Assembly (NCBI RefSeq): GCF_030546695.1
Contig: NZ_JAUOTP010000004.1
Span: 124,001-188,000, forward strand
Origin: Sphingomonas natans
GTDB taxonomy: Bacteria > Pseudomonadota > Alphaproteobacteria > Sphingomonadales > Sphingomonadaceae
Length of the DNA stretch: 64,000 nucleotides
Direction of reading: 5' to 3'
Shown piece after piece: positions 35,101 through 44,118 of the stretch; the stretch's first letter is position 1; every line of letters starts with the position of its first letter. The position numbers and the translations under genes were made by a program. The notes under the pieces were generated by a model that made no database searches, had not been told where the DNA came from, and was given only the letters and a program-made list of their open reading frames with translations.

Positions 35101-35969
35101 TGGCCACGCGCTCCGATCGCAAGCAGGTCCGCCGCTCCGGTGCGGTCCTCCACGACAGCTTCCTGCGCCACCGCAACTGGCGCTGGGCGAAGATCGCCTC
35201 TCTGCTCTGCCTCGTCCTGATCCTGATCTACGCGTTCGACAATCCGATCCCGCGTCCCGAGGGCGACACGGTCTACGGCTACACGCTCGGCACGATCGGC
35301 TTCGGCCTGATCCTGTGGCTGACCGCGCTCGGCATCCGCAAGCGGCGCATGTCGCCGGGCGTCTGGTCGTTGAAGGCGTGGACGTCGGCGCATGTCTGGC
35401 TGGGCCTGTCGCTCGTCGTGATCGGCACGCTCCACACCGGCTTCCATTTCGGCTGGAACGTCCACACGCTCGCTTATGCGCTGATGATGCTCGTCATCCT
35501 GTCAGGGCTGTTCGGCGTCGCGGTCTATGCGTCGCTGCCGTCGCGCCTGTCCGAGAACCGCGGCGAGCTGACCGAGACGCAGATGCTGGAGGGGCTGCGC
35601 GCGATCGATCGCCAGCTTCATTCGGCCGCGCAGCCGCTCAACGCGCGGGCGGCGGGCGTCATCCAGGCGAGCCTCGACGAGGATGCGTTCGGCGGCGGGC
35701 TGCGCGCGCGGCTGCGCTCGGGCAAGCTCGACAATGCGACGACGCGCGCCGAGCATGATCTGCGCACGATGGCGGGCGAGATCCCCGCCGATGCGCTGGC
35801 GCGCTTGCTGTCCCTGCTCAGCCAGAAACATGGTCTCGTCGCGCAATTGCAGCGTCATTTGCGCCTGCGCGCGATCCTCGAAATCTGGCTCTACGTGCAC
35901 GTACCGTCGACGATCGCGCTGATCGCGGCGCTGATCGCGCATGTCGTCTCCGTCTTCTTCTACTGGTGA
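35100..35969 (+). CDS. Five-span membrane protein, probable b-type haem electron carrier
   Basis: 289 residues from ATG 35100 with GGAGGG upstream. Spans at about 30-47, 60-80, 95-115, 121-145 and 260-288, with a helical soluble segment at 148-255. His residues fall inside or at the edge of spans: H98, H112, H116, H122 (AHVWLG, TLHTGFHFGWNVH) and H267, H281 in the last span (YVHVPST, LIAHVVS). This is a good pattern for two haem b groups, as in membrane cytochromes that link a cytoplasmic ferredoxin to periplasmic cytochromes. No ferric reductase NAD/FAD domain. The next gene starts 7 bases downstream. Confidence 0.8.
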   Translation: MATRSDRKQVRRSGAVLHDSFLRHRNWRWAKIASLLCLVLILIYAFDNPIPRPEGDTVYGYTLGTIGFGLILWLTALGIRKRRMSPGVWSLKAWTSAHVWLGLSLVVIGTLHTGFHFGWNVHTLAYALMMLVILSGLFGVAVYASLPSRLSENRGELTETQMLEGLRAIDRQLHSAAQPLNARAAGVIQASLDEDAFGGGLRARLRSGKLDNATTRAEHDLRTMAGEIPADALARLLSLLSQKHGLVAQLQRHLRLRAILEIWLYVHVPSTIALIAALIAHVVSVFFYW

Positions 35970-35976
35970 GGGCGGC

Positions 35977-37809
35977 ATGTCGTTCCTGATCCACGCCGTC
36001 TCCGTATCCGCCACCGGGCGCGAGATTAGGCGCAGCCGCCGTCTCGAAGACGCCCGCATCACCGTCGGGCGCGATCCCGCCTCGGACATCGTCCTCACCG
36101 ATCTCGAGGTCACGCTCAATCACGCCGAGCTGATCCAGACCGGCCCGCACCGGCTGATCGTCCGCGCGGTCGCGGGCATCCCCTTCACGATCGACGGCCG
36201 CTCGACGCTCGAGAGCGAAGTCGATGCGCGCGCGGGCACCGAGATCCGCATCGCCGGCTTCCGCCTGGAAATCGCGTGGGACGAGGCCGAGAGCGCGATC
36301 GGCGTCACGGTCGAGCGCTACGGCCTGCCCGGCGGGGGCGACGAGGAGCGCGACGAACGCCAGCTCTTCACGCTCGTCGGCGTCGCGCCGTCGCGCCGCC
36401 TGCTCGCCTGGGCGGGCGCGCTGATCGTCCTGCTCGCCTTCGTGGCCTGGCCGATCGCGTCCTACATGGCCGCCAGCGGCAAGAAGCTGACCTCCGAACA
36501 GATGATGGCGGGCGCCGCGGGCTTCCACGGCGATCGCAGCTGGTCGGCCGGCCCGCTCTCCGCCGCGCACGCCAGCCTCCAGAACAATTGCACCGCCTGT
36601 CACACCAAGGCGTTCGTCTCGGTCCGCGACGACAGCTGCAAGACCTGCCACGCCAGCGTCCACGATCATGCCGATCCTGAGAAACTGCGCGTCGCGCTGG
36701 CGCCCGACACGATCGGCGGCAAGCTCAGCCTCGCGGTCGCGCACGCCTTCAATCGCCCCGCCGGGCGCTGCGTCGATTGCCACACGGAGCATAAGGGGCA
36801 GGCGATGCAGATCGCCGCGCCCAACCAGAAATTCTGCGCGGATTGCCACAGCGATCTGAAGGCCAAGCTGCCCGAGACGGCACTCGGCGACACGAAGGAT
36901 TTCGGCACCGCGCACCCGCAATTCCGCCCCGCCATCCTGATCCAGCCCGGCGCGAATCCGGTCTTCCGCCGCACGTCGCTCGACGCGCATCCGCGCCAGG
37001 AGACGGGGCTGCTCTTCCCGCACGATCTCCACCTCTCGGCGACCAACGGCGTCGCGCGCATGGCGCAGGCGCTGGGCCAGGTGAAGCAGGGCGGGCTCGA
37101 ATGCGCGGGCTGCCACACGCCCGATCCCAGCGGCGCGGGCTTCCAGCCGGTGACGATGGAGAAGGATTGCCAGTCCTGCCACAGCTTGGCCTTCGGCCGC
37201 CGCGACGGGCAGGTCCGCACGCTGCGTCACGGCGATGTCGCGCAGGCGATCGCGCAGGTCCGCGATTTCTACGGCGCGGGCGGCGGCACCTCGGTCCAGC
37301 CGCTCGAAGGCTATGCGCGCAAGCGTCCGGGCGATTTCGCGGCCGCGCAGCTCGCCTCGCTCGCCGCCCCCGGCGGCAGCACGGGCCAAGCGATCCGCGC
37401 GCTCTTCGCGCCGAATGGTACGTGCGCCGATTGCCACCGGATCACCGGCCCGTCGCGCGCCGGCGCGGTCGATTACAAGATCGCCCCCGTCACCCTGCCC
37501 GATCATTTCTACGTCAACGGCTGGTTCGATCACCGCGCGCACGCCACCGAAAGCTGCGCGAGCTGTCACAATGCGCCCAAGTCGAACGACGCGCGCGAGG
37601 TGCTGATCCCCGGCATCGCCACCTGCCGCAATTGCCATGTCGGCGAGAATGGCGGGGGCATCGCCAAGAAGGCGCAGGTCGCCTCGAACTGCGCGATGTG
37701 CCACGTCTATCACAAGGATGATCGCCGCGGCGCCACCGCCGCGCAGCGTCAGGAAAAGCGAAAGTTCGCGCAACCTTCGCCCGCCGCGTCCGTAAGGGAT
37801 AGTGGGTAG
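35977..37809 (+). CDS. FHA domain - membrane span - ten-haem c-type cytochrome
   Basis: 610 residues from ATG 35977. Residues 1-115 look like an FHA domain (ITVGRDPASDIVLTDLEV, then LNHAEL; the usual Ser-Arg before xHxxI is Thr-Leu). One span lies at about 141-164 (LLAWAGALIVLLAFVAWPIA). The C-terminal part has ten CxxCH haem sites at 205, 221, 265, 287, 376, 398, 483, 527, 550 and 572. Orientation would put FHA in the cytoplasm and haems in the periplasm. There is no cleavable signal; the span acts as anchor. It takes electrons from the preceding b-type protein by inference. I know no characterised protein with this domain order. Confidence 0.9.
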   Translation: MSFLIHAVSVSATGREIRRSRRLEDARITVGRDPASDIVLTDLEVTLNHAELIQTGPHRLIVRAVAGIPFTIDGRSTLESEVDARAGTEIRIAGFRLEIAWDEAESAIGVTVERYGLPGGGDEERDERQLFTLVGVAPSRRLLAWAGALIVLLAFVAWPIASYMAASGKKLTSEQMMAGAAGFHGDRSWSAGPLSAAHASLQNNCTACHTKAFVSVRDDSCKTCHASVHDHADPEKLRVALAPDTIGGKLSLAVAHAFNRPAGRCVDCHTEHKGQAMQIAAPNQKFCADCHSDLKAKLPETALGDTKDFGTAHPQFRPAILIQPGANPVFRRTSLDAHPRQETGLLFPHDLHLSATNGVARMAQALGQVKQGGLECAGCHTPDPSGAGFQPVTMEKDCQSCHSLAFGRRDGQVRTLRHGDVAQAIAQVRDFYGAGGGTSVQPLEGYARKRPGDFAAAQLASLAAPGGSTGQAIRALFAPNGTCADCHRITGPSRAGAVDYKIAPVTLPDHFYVNGWFDHRAHATESCASCHNAPKSNDAREVLIPGIATCRNCHVGENGGGIAKKAQVASNCAMCHVYHKDDRRGATAAQRQEKRKFAQPSPAASVRDSG

Positions 37810-37834
37810 GAAGGTGACGGGGGGCACATCACCG

Positions 37835-38680
37835 ATGTTGATCGCGCAGATTTCCGATCTGCATATCGGATTCGAGCGCGCCCACCCGGACGAGCCCAAT
37901 CTCCGCCGCCTCAATCGCGTGCTCGATCGCATCCTCGCGCTCGATCCGCTGCCCGATCTGCTGATCGCCTCGGGCGACCTCACCGAATATGGCGACGCGG
38001 AAAGCTACACCGTCCTCGCCAAGGCGCTCGCGCGCTGCCCGATGCCCGTCCACCTGATGGCCGGCAATCACGATCTGCGTGGCCCCCTCGCGCAGGTCTT
38101 CCCCGATGCGCCGATGCCCGATGGCTTCCTCCAGCATGTCATCGAGGGCACCGATCTTCGCCTGATCCTGCTCGATACGCTCGAGGAAGGCCGCCACGGC
38201 GGCGCCTTCTGCGAGATCCGCGCCGCCTGGCTCGCCGCGCGCCTGGCCGAGGCGCCCGACCGGCCCACGCTCGTCTTCCTCCACCACCCGCCCCAGAGCG
38301 TCGGCATCCCCTGGATGGACCCGGCCCCTACCGAACCCTGGATCGCGCGCCTGAACGCGGCGATCGCCGGCCACGCGCAGGTGATCGGGCTCGTCTCGGG
38401 CCACGTCCACCGCTCCAGCCACACGAGCTGGTCGAAGCTCCCGCTCATCATCTGCCCTTCGACAGCGCCCGAGGTCAGCCTCGTCCTCACCCCGATCGAC
38501 GCCGCGCATCCCGACGATCGCCCACTGATCGAGGATGGCGATCCCGGCTTCGCGCTGCATTGCTGGCACGGCGATCGCCTGACGACCCTGTTCGGCGGCT
38601 GCCCGCCGCAGGTCCTCGCCAGCTACACCGACAAGCTCCAGCCGATGATCGCCTCGATGCTGGCCGAACGCGCAGGGTAA
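37835..38680 (+). CDS. CpdA-like class III cyclic nucleotide phosphodiesterase
   Basis: 281 residues from ATG 37835. Calcineurin-fold metal motifs in order: [35 protein letters not shown] and SGHVHR. This is the layout of CpdA, which hydrolyses cAMP. Family substrates also include other phosphodiesters, so cAMP is inferred. It is 25 bases after the cytochrome gene and the last gene of the set whose first protein has two cNMP-binding domains. A family C repeat follows. Confidence 0.92.
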   Translation: MLIAQISDLHIGFERAHPDEPNLRRLNRVLDRILALDPLPDLLIASGDLTEYGDAESYTVLAKALARCPMPVHLMAGNHDLRGPLAQVFPDAPMPDGFLQHVIEGTDLRLILLDTLEEGRHGGAFCEIRAAWLAARLAEAPDRPTLVFLHHPPQSVGIPWMDPAPTEPWIARLNAAIAGHAQVIGLVSGHVHRSSHTSWSKLPLIICPSTAPEVSLVLTPIDAAHPDDRPLIEDGDPGFALHCWHGDRLTTLFGGCPPQVLASYTDKLQPMIASMLAERAG

Positions 38681-38688
38681 CCCCCAAG

Positions 38689-38808
38689 CCGTTCGGTTCG
38701 AGCAGCTTCGCGCTTGTCGAGAAGCGTCCGTCGAGAACCTGCCCGAAGCTGGCGCGCGATTTCTCGACTTCGATCTCGACAGGCTCGATCTCCGCTCGAA
38801 ACGAACGG
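38689..38808. repeat. Inverted intergenic repeat, family C copy 4
   Basis: Starts CCGTTCGGTTCGAGCAGC and ends CTCGAAACGAACGG, with internal TTGTCGAGAAG and TTCTCGAC segments. It marks the end of the multihaem locus, before the DAHP synthase gene. Confidence 0.85.
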
Positions 38809-38904
38809 AAAGACGTCGGTCTCGAAGGTGCGGCATCTCACGCCCCCACCGTTGAGATTCCCCGCCACATCCCCTACGTGCGCCCGCTCGAAAGGACCGA
38901 ATGC

Positions 38905-40278
38905 ATGGCGACGAACTGGACGCCCGACAGCTGGCGCAATCACGAAGCGCGGCAGCTCCCGGAATATCCCGATCAGGTGGCTCTGGAAGCCGCCGAGACG
39001 GAGCTGCGTCGCTATCCGCCGCTCGTCTTCGCCGGGGAGGCGCGCGCGCTCACCGCCGATCTGGCGCAGGTCGCCGCGGGCAAGGCCTTCCTGCTCCAGG
39101 GCGGCGATTGCGCCGAGAGCTTCGCCGAATTCCACCCGGACAATATCCGCGACACGTTCCGCGTCATCCTCCAGATGGCGGTCGTCCTGACCTATGCCTC
39201 GAAGATGCCGATCGTGAAGGTCGGCCGCATGGCGGGCCAGTTCGCCAAGCCGCGCTCGGCCAATACCGAGACGATCGACGGCGTCGAGCTGCCCTCCTAT
39301 CGCGGCGACAACGTCAACGACATCGCCTTCACGCCCGAAAGCCGCATCCCCGATCCGCAGCGCATGATCCGCGCTTATTCGCAGTCGGCCGCCACGCTCA
39401 ATCTGCTGCGCGCCTTCGCGCAGGGCGGCTATGCGAACCTCCAGCAGGTCCACCGCTGGACGCTCGATTTCATGGGCCGCAGCCCCTGGGCCGCGCAGTA
39501 CCAGCAGCTCGCCGATCGCATCGGCGATGCCCTGGGCTTCATGGCCGCGTGCGGGATCAACCCCTCGACCGTCCCCCAGCTCGCCGGCACCAGCTTCTAC
39601 ACGAGCCACGAGGCGCTCCTGCTCCAGTATGAGCAGGCGCTCACCCGTCAGGACAGCCTGACCGGCGACTGGTACGACACGTCCGCGCACATGGTCTGGA
39701 TCGGCGATCGCACGCGCTTCGAAGGCTCGGCGCATGTCGAATATCTGCGCGGCGTCGGCAATCCGATCGGCCTGAAATGCGGCCCCAGCCTCGATCCCGA
39801 TGCGTTGCTGCGAATGCTCGACACGCTCGATCCCGCGCGCGTCCCCGGACGCATCACATTGATCACGCGCTACGGCCATGATCAGATCGAGAAGCATCTG
39901 CCCAAGCTCGTGCGCGCGGTGAAGCGCGAGGGGCGCCCGGTCGTCTGGTCGTGCGATCCGATGCACGGCAATGTCATCAAGGCCGCCAACGGCTACAAGA
40001 CGAGGCCCTTCGAGCGCATCCTCGCCGAGGTGCGCGGCTTCTTCGCCGTCCACAGAGCCGAGGGCACGCACGGCGGCGGCATCCACGCCGAGATGACCGG
40101 CCAGAACGTCACCGAATGCACGGGCGGCGCGATCGCGGTGACCGAACAGGGCCTCGCCGACCGCTACCACACGCACTGCGACCCGCGCCTGAACGCGGGC
40201 CAGAGCATCGAGCTGGCGTTCCTGCTGGCCGAAATGCTCAACCAGGAAATGCGCGATCGGGAGCGGGTGGCTGCGTAA
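38905..40278 (+). CDS. Class II 3-deoxy-7-phosphoheptulonate synthase
   Basis: 457 residues from ATG 38905 (AAAGGACCGA upstream); the frame runs further back through the repeat but that is not homologous. First step of the shikimate pathway, from PEP and erythrose 4-phosphate. Class II signatures: [61 protein letters not shown] and [15 protein letters not shown]. It stands alone, without other aro genes. Confidence 0.96.
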   Translation: MATNWTPDSWRNHEARQLPEYPDQVALEAAETELRRYPPLVFAGEARALTADLAQVAAGKAFLLQGGDCAESFAEFHPDNIRDTFRVILQMAVVLTYASKMPIVKVGRMAGQFAKPRSANTETIDGVELPSYRGDNVNDIAFTPESRIPDPQRMIRAYSQSAATLNLLRAFAQGGYANLQQVHRWTLDFMGRSPWAAQYQQLADRIGDALGFMAACGINPSTVPQLAGTSFYTSHEALLLQYEQALTRQDSLTGDWYDTSAHMVWIGDRTRFEGSAHVEYLRGVGNPIGLKCGPSLDPDALLRMLDTLDPARVPGRITLITRYGHDQIEKHLPKLVRAVKREGRPVVWSCDPMHGNVIKAANGYKTRPFERILAEVRGFFAVHRAEGTHGGGIHAEMTGQNVTECTGGAIAVTEQGLADRYHTHCDPRLNAGQSIELAFLLAEMLNQEMRDRERVAA

Positions 40279-40405
40279 GGCTCTCCATCCGCCCCAGCGT
40301 TCCGCCCCGCCGCCCCGTCGTCCGCGCATCGGGGCCCTTTGAGCGCGCGCAACGATCTGTCGCGGCGGGGACATTTCGGAATGCGTGCCTGAAACCGTTG
40401 CGGCC

Positions 40406-40603
40406 TTAGCCGCCGACGAAGTCCAGATAGGCGACGACATCGTTGCTGGTCTGAAGGAACAGCCCGTCCTGCACATCCTCGGGCTCGGCCTCCGCCGCCG
40501 CCAGAGCCTCGGCCAGCGTGCCGTACAGCAGGGTCGTCGTCGCGCCGCTGTCGGGATCGAGATGATAGAGCCGGACGGCGTCCTGGTCGGAGGTGGTGCG
40601 CAT
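40406..40603 (-). CDS. Small hypothetical protein
   Basis: 65 residues. Acidic, beginning RTTSDQDAVRLYHLDPDSGA, with AEALAAAEAEPEDVQDGLFL and ending VVAYLDFVGG. No membrane span or known motif. The gene lies downstream of the M28 gene on the same strand, past a short GGGAGGGG hairpin at 40621-40643. Sequence order and composition look protein-like rather than random. Confidence 0.65.
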   Translation of the reverse strand: MRTTSDQDAVRLYHLDPDSGATTTLLYGTLAEALAAAEAEPEDVQDGLFLQTSNDVVAYLDFVGG

Positions 40604-40620
40604 CGCCGCACCTTACCTGC

Positions 40621-40643
40621 TCCCCTCCCCGAAAGGGAGGGGA
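40621..40643. terminator. Short GC hairpin after M28 peptidase
   Basis: TCCCCTCCC-cgaaa-GGGAGGGGA, a 9-pair perfect stem 7 bases after the M28 stop. No T-run, so intrinsic termination is uncertain; it resembles a half copy of the family D element. Confidence 0.5.
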
Positions 40644-40649
40644 AGACGC

Positions 40650-42155
40650 TTAATTGGCGTAGGCGCTGCCCGGCTTCCATGTCGGCCGCGTCGGCGCGTC
40701 CGCCACTTTGGCGGTCAGATCGTAGAAGAAGCGGTTGAACTTGCCCGCCGCCGCCCAATCGATCGGCTGGCTCAGATCATCCTGCGGCCGGTGGTAGCGC
40801 GTCTCGTACCAGCCCCGGTAGATCGCTTCCGAAGGCGATCCGGGCCGGTAGCCGAAGACGAAACCCGTCGCCGGAATATGGTGCTCGATGAACAGCCAAT
40901 GGTCGGCGCGGGCGAGCAGGCCGCGCTCGGGCTCGGGATCGATCTGCACCGCGATTCTCGACTTGGCCGCCACTTCGCGGACATCGTCGCCCAATGTGCT
41001 TTCGTTGAGCGCATGGACGGTCAGCAGATCGAGCGGGAAGATTGGCCGGAGTTGGTCGAGATTGATGTCGGCGACGATGGTCGCGATCGGCACGGTCGGG
41101 TGCGCGGTGAAGTGGACCGCGCCGAGCAGCCCCTTCTCCTCGCCGGTGAAAGCCGCGAATAGCAATGACCGGCGATAGCCCTTGCCCGCGCGCCGCTCCG
41201 CCAGCCGCTCCAGCAAGGCGACATAAGCGGCATCGTCGAACGCGCCATTGTACAGCACATCGCCGTCGACGGCCTCGCCAAAGCCATAGCCGTCGAGATG
41301 CGCCGAGACGACGACGACCTCATGCTTCAGCGCCGGATCGGTCCCCGGCAGCATGGCCAACACGTTGTCGGATCGCAGCGCCCGGTGCGACAGCGCGATA
41401 TGCGCGGTCAGCCGCCCGGCGTCGAAGCTCGGGAGGGGGCGCCCCGCGCTCCCCTCGGCGATGATCGCCGCCGCATCCTGCCCGCTGCCCGCGATCAGCG
41501 CCCCCAGCGCCTCGGCATTGACCGAACCGATGAGCATCGCGTCATTGGCCGGCGGCTTCTCGCCCTCCAGGGTTACCGTCCGGGCATAAGCCGCGGGCCA
41601 GCGCGGCGGCTCCACCGTGAACGACGGATCGGCGATCGTCAGCAGCCCGATCGCGCCGCCCGCCTTCGCCGCCTCGGCCCGCTCGGCGGGTGCGGGCAGG
41701 CCCTTCTTGCGCGTGCCGTAGCAGAGCACGATCTTGCCCTGCACCGCGCCCATCGCGTCGCGCCCGCAATAGCCGCGAAAGGCGATCCCCGCGTCCAGCT
41801 GCGTCGGCATTCCCGGCGAGGCGCGCAGCGTCAGATCCTGCAGGAAGCGCAGCGGCCGACCGCCGACCGCAAGGCTGGTCCCCTCCCTCTCGATCGTGAC
41901 GTCGTTGAGCTTCAGCGTCTGGAAAAAGGAGCCATTGTCCCCCGCCGGCTTCAGCCCTGCTTTGGCGAAGCTCGCCGCAACGAGCTGCGCCGCGCGATCA
42001 TAGCCGGGCGATCCCGTATCGCGCCCCTCCATGTCGTCCCCCGACAGCGCCTGCGTCGCCTGCCACCAGGCGGCGGTGTCGCGATCGGGCGCAGGCGCCG
42101 CGCGTGGAGGCCGATGCCCTGCGGCAGCGGCGGCAAGCAAGAACGACACCAGCAT
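40650..42155 (-). CDS. M28 family metallopeptidase, exported
   Basis: 501 residues from ATG 42155 with a G-rich ribosome binding site. N-terminal signal (MLVSFLLAAAAAGHRPP). A PA-type insert spans about residues 110-240. The zinc catalytic domain shows VSAHLDGYG, the bridging Asp in YNGAFDDAAY, the Glu pair in FTGEEKGLLG, a ligand Asp in ADINLDQ and the last His in TRYHRPQDD. An aminopeptidase role is likely. Transcribed away from the adjacent hydrolase gene. Confidence 0.92.
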   Translation of the reverse strand: MLVSFLLAAAAAGHRPPRAAPAPDRDTAAWWQATQALSGDDMEGRDTGSPGYDRAAQLVAASFAKAGLKPAGDNGSFFQTLKLNDVTIEREGTSLAVGGRPLRFLQDLTLRASPGMPTQLDAGIAFRGYCGRDAMGAVQGKIVLCYGTRKKGLPAPAERAEAAKAGGAIGLLTIADPSFTVEPPRWPAAYARTVTLEGEKPPANDAMLIGSVNAEALGALIAGSGQDAAAIIAEGSAGRPLPSFDAGRLTAHIALSHRALRSDNVLAMLPGTDPALKHEVVVVSAHLDGYGFGEAVDGDVLYNGAFDDAAYVALLERLAERRAGKGYRRSLLFAAFTGEEKGLLGAVHFTAHPTVPIATIVADINLDQLRPIFPLDLLTVHALNESTLGDDVREVAAKSRIAVQIDPEPERGLLARADHWLFIEHHIPATGFVFGYRPGSPSEAIYRGWYETRYHRPQDDLSQPIDWAAAGKFNRFFYDLTAKVADAPTRPTWKPGSAYAN

Positions 42156-42246
42156 CGCGGTCCCCCCGTCGCAGCAGGTGTCGCAGCCTTGGCGCGGAAC
42201 GCAAGGCTTGCCGTGCATCCGGCGCGGTGGACAGAGCCGCGCGCGC

Positions 42247-43125
42247 ATGGTTCAAGACGGCATGACAGGCCCGCCGGTCTCGCGGACGTTCCGCTCGCAG
42301 AGGCTCGATCTTCATTATGTCGATTGGGGCGGCGCGCATCTTCCGCCGCTGATCCTGCTGCACGGCGGAAATGATCATTGCCGCAGCTGGGATCCGCTCG
42401 CGCGCGCGCTGTCCGATCGCTTCCGGGTCATCGCGCCCGATCTGCGCGGCCACGGCGACAGCGGCTGGTCGAGCGACAGCCATTATTCGATCACCGCGCA
42501 CGTCTTCGATCTGCTCGCGCTCTACGAGGCGCTGGGCCTCGAATCGGCGCCGATCGTCGCCCACTCGTTCGGCGGCTTCGTCGCGCTACGCTTCGCCGGC
42601 CTGTATCCGGCGGCGGTGACACGCCTCGTCCTGCTCGACAGCGCGAGCCGCTTCGATGGTGAGGCGGAGCGGCTCGCGGTGCCCGTCGAACAGCGCATCG
42701 TCACCTTCTTCGAGAAGATCCGCCGGGCCGGCCGCGCGTCTCCCCGCCCCTATGCGAGCATCGGCGAGGCCGCCGCGCGGATGCAGGTGACCAATCCCAG
42801 CCTCTCGGACGATCTGGCGCGGCATCTGGCCGAACATGGCAGCCGCCTCGGCGAAGACGGCATGCGCCGCTGGAAGTTCGATCCCAGCGCCCGCGTCAGG
42901 ACGCCGGTCGATATCTCGCCCGAGGAACGCCGCCGCCTGCGCTGGCAGGTCGCGGCACGGGTCCTGATCCTCGACGGCGCCCAAAGCTGCGGCGCGCCCG
43001 GCCGGCAGCCGCTCGATTTCCCCGACGCGAGCCGGATCGTCGTCGCGGACGCGGGTCACTGGGTCCAGCACGACCAGCCCGCCGCGGTCCTGGCGGCGGT
43101 GCGGGATTTCCTCGCCGCGGATTAG
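42247..43125 (+). CDS. Alpha/beta hydrolase
   Basis: 292 residues; ATG 42247, or five codons later. Oxyanion LLHGGNDHCRSWDPL, nucleophile elbow VAHSFGGF, and catalytic His in ADAGHWVQHDQP. A typical esterase/epoxide-hydrolase-like fold with a cap region. No signal peptide. Substrate unknown. The stop overlaps the end of the DUF808 gene by 4 bases (convergent). Confidence 0.92.
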   Translation: MVQDGMTGPPVSRTFRSQRLDLHYVDWGGAHLPPLILLHGGNDHCRSWDPLARALSDRFRVIAPDLRGHGDSGWSSDSHYSITAHVFDLLALYEALGLESAPIVAHSFGGFVALRFAGLYPAAVTRLVLLDSASRFDGEAERLAVPVEQRIVTFFEKIRRAGRASPRPYASIGEAAARMQVTNPSLSDDLARHLAEHGSRLGEDGMRRWKFDPSARVRTPVDISPEERRRLRWQVAARVLILDGAQSCGAPGRQPLDFPDASRIVVADAGHWVQHDQPAAVLAAVRDFLAAD

Positions 43126-44051
43126 AGCGCCGGCCGCAGCTTGTGGAGCCCGAGCGCGAGCACGCCGCCGACGAGGAGCCCGACGATCCCCGCGCCGATC
43201 GCCCCGATCGCCCACGCGACGAACCCGCCGATCGCCGGCAGCGCATGAGCGGCTGTTTCGCCCGCGCCGTGAATCAGATGCGCCAGAGCGCCGAAGCCCA
43301 GCACCTCCATCCCGTGGACGAGGATCCCGCCGCCAACCCACAGCATCGCCACCGTCCCGATCGACGCCAGCGCCGACATCACGACGGGCATGCCCTTGAC
43401 CAGCCCACGCCCGATCGCCCGGATCGCCGTGCCCTGCCGGCGCGACAGATGCAGGCCGATATCGTCCATCTTCACGATCAGCCCGACCACGCCATAGACG
43501 CCCGCGGTGATCCCGATCGCGACGAGGATCAGCGCCAAGGCCTGCGTCAGGATCGGCGAGGTCGCAACATCGCTCAGCGCGATCGCCATGATCTCGGCAG
43601 ACAGGATCAGGTCGGTGCGGATCGCACCGGACACCTTCTGCTTTTCCAGCTCGGCCGGGGTCGCCGCGCTCTCGGCCGCGTCGTCATGCGCCTCGCCGCT
43701 TGCCGCCTCGATCAGTTTCTCGCCGCCCTCGTAGCAGAGGAAGCAGCCGCCCAGCATCAGCAGCGGCGTGATCGCCCATGGCGCGAAGGCGCTCAGCAGC
43801 AGCGCCGCGGGCAACAGGATCAGCAGCTTGTTGCGCAGCGACCCTACCGCGATCTTGGCGATGATCGGCAGCTCGCGCTCGGGCGAGAGCCCCATCACGT
43901 AGCGCGGCGTCACCGCCGTATCGTCGACGACAACGCCCACCGCCTTGCTGCCCGCCTTGCCGGCGGCGGCGGTGACGTCATCCAGGCTCGCCGCGGCGAG
44001 CTTGGTGATGCCGGCAATGTCGTCGAGCAGCGCTACGAGACCGGAGGCCAT
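43122..44051 (-). CDS. DUF808 / YedI family membrane protein
   Basis: 309 residues. The N-terminus MASGLVALLDDIAGITKLAA and GVVVDDTAVTPRYVMGL are DUF808 hallmarks. About eight hydrophobic segments occur, including KLLILLPAALLLSAFAPWA and LALILVAIGITAGVYGVVGL. Function unknown in E. coli YedI and here. It is downstream of kup on the same strand. Confidence 0.93.
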   Translation of the reverse strand: MASGLVALLDDIAGITKLAAASLDDVTAAAGKAGSKAVGVVVDDTAVTPRYVMGLSPERELPIIAKIAVGSLRNKLLILLPAALLLSAFAPWAITPLLMLGGCFLCYEGGEKLIEAASGEAHDDAAESAATPAELEKQKVSGAIRTDLILSAEIMAIALSDVATSPILTQALALILVAIGITAGVYGVVGLIVKMDDIGLHLSRRQGTAIRAIGRGLVKGMPVVMSALASIGTVAMLWVGGGILVHGMEVLGFGALAHLIHGAGETAAHALPAIGGFVAWAIGAIGAGIVGLLVGGVLALGLHKLRPAL

Positions 44052-44118
44052 GGGGATCCTTGGTGCAGGGACAGGAAGCCGGCGATAGCCTGCGCGGGCA
44101 TCCGCCGGAACAGCGAAG

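Noticed and set aside
35818..37983. A 721-codon minus-strand frame opposite the decahaem cytochrome
   Set aside because: The ten CxxCH motifs on the plus strand are decisive.
38560..38904. N-terminal extension of DAHP synthase
   Set aside because: It reads back through a family C repeat and into the phosphodiesterase gene; homologous sequence starts at 38905.
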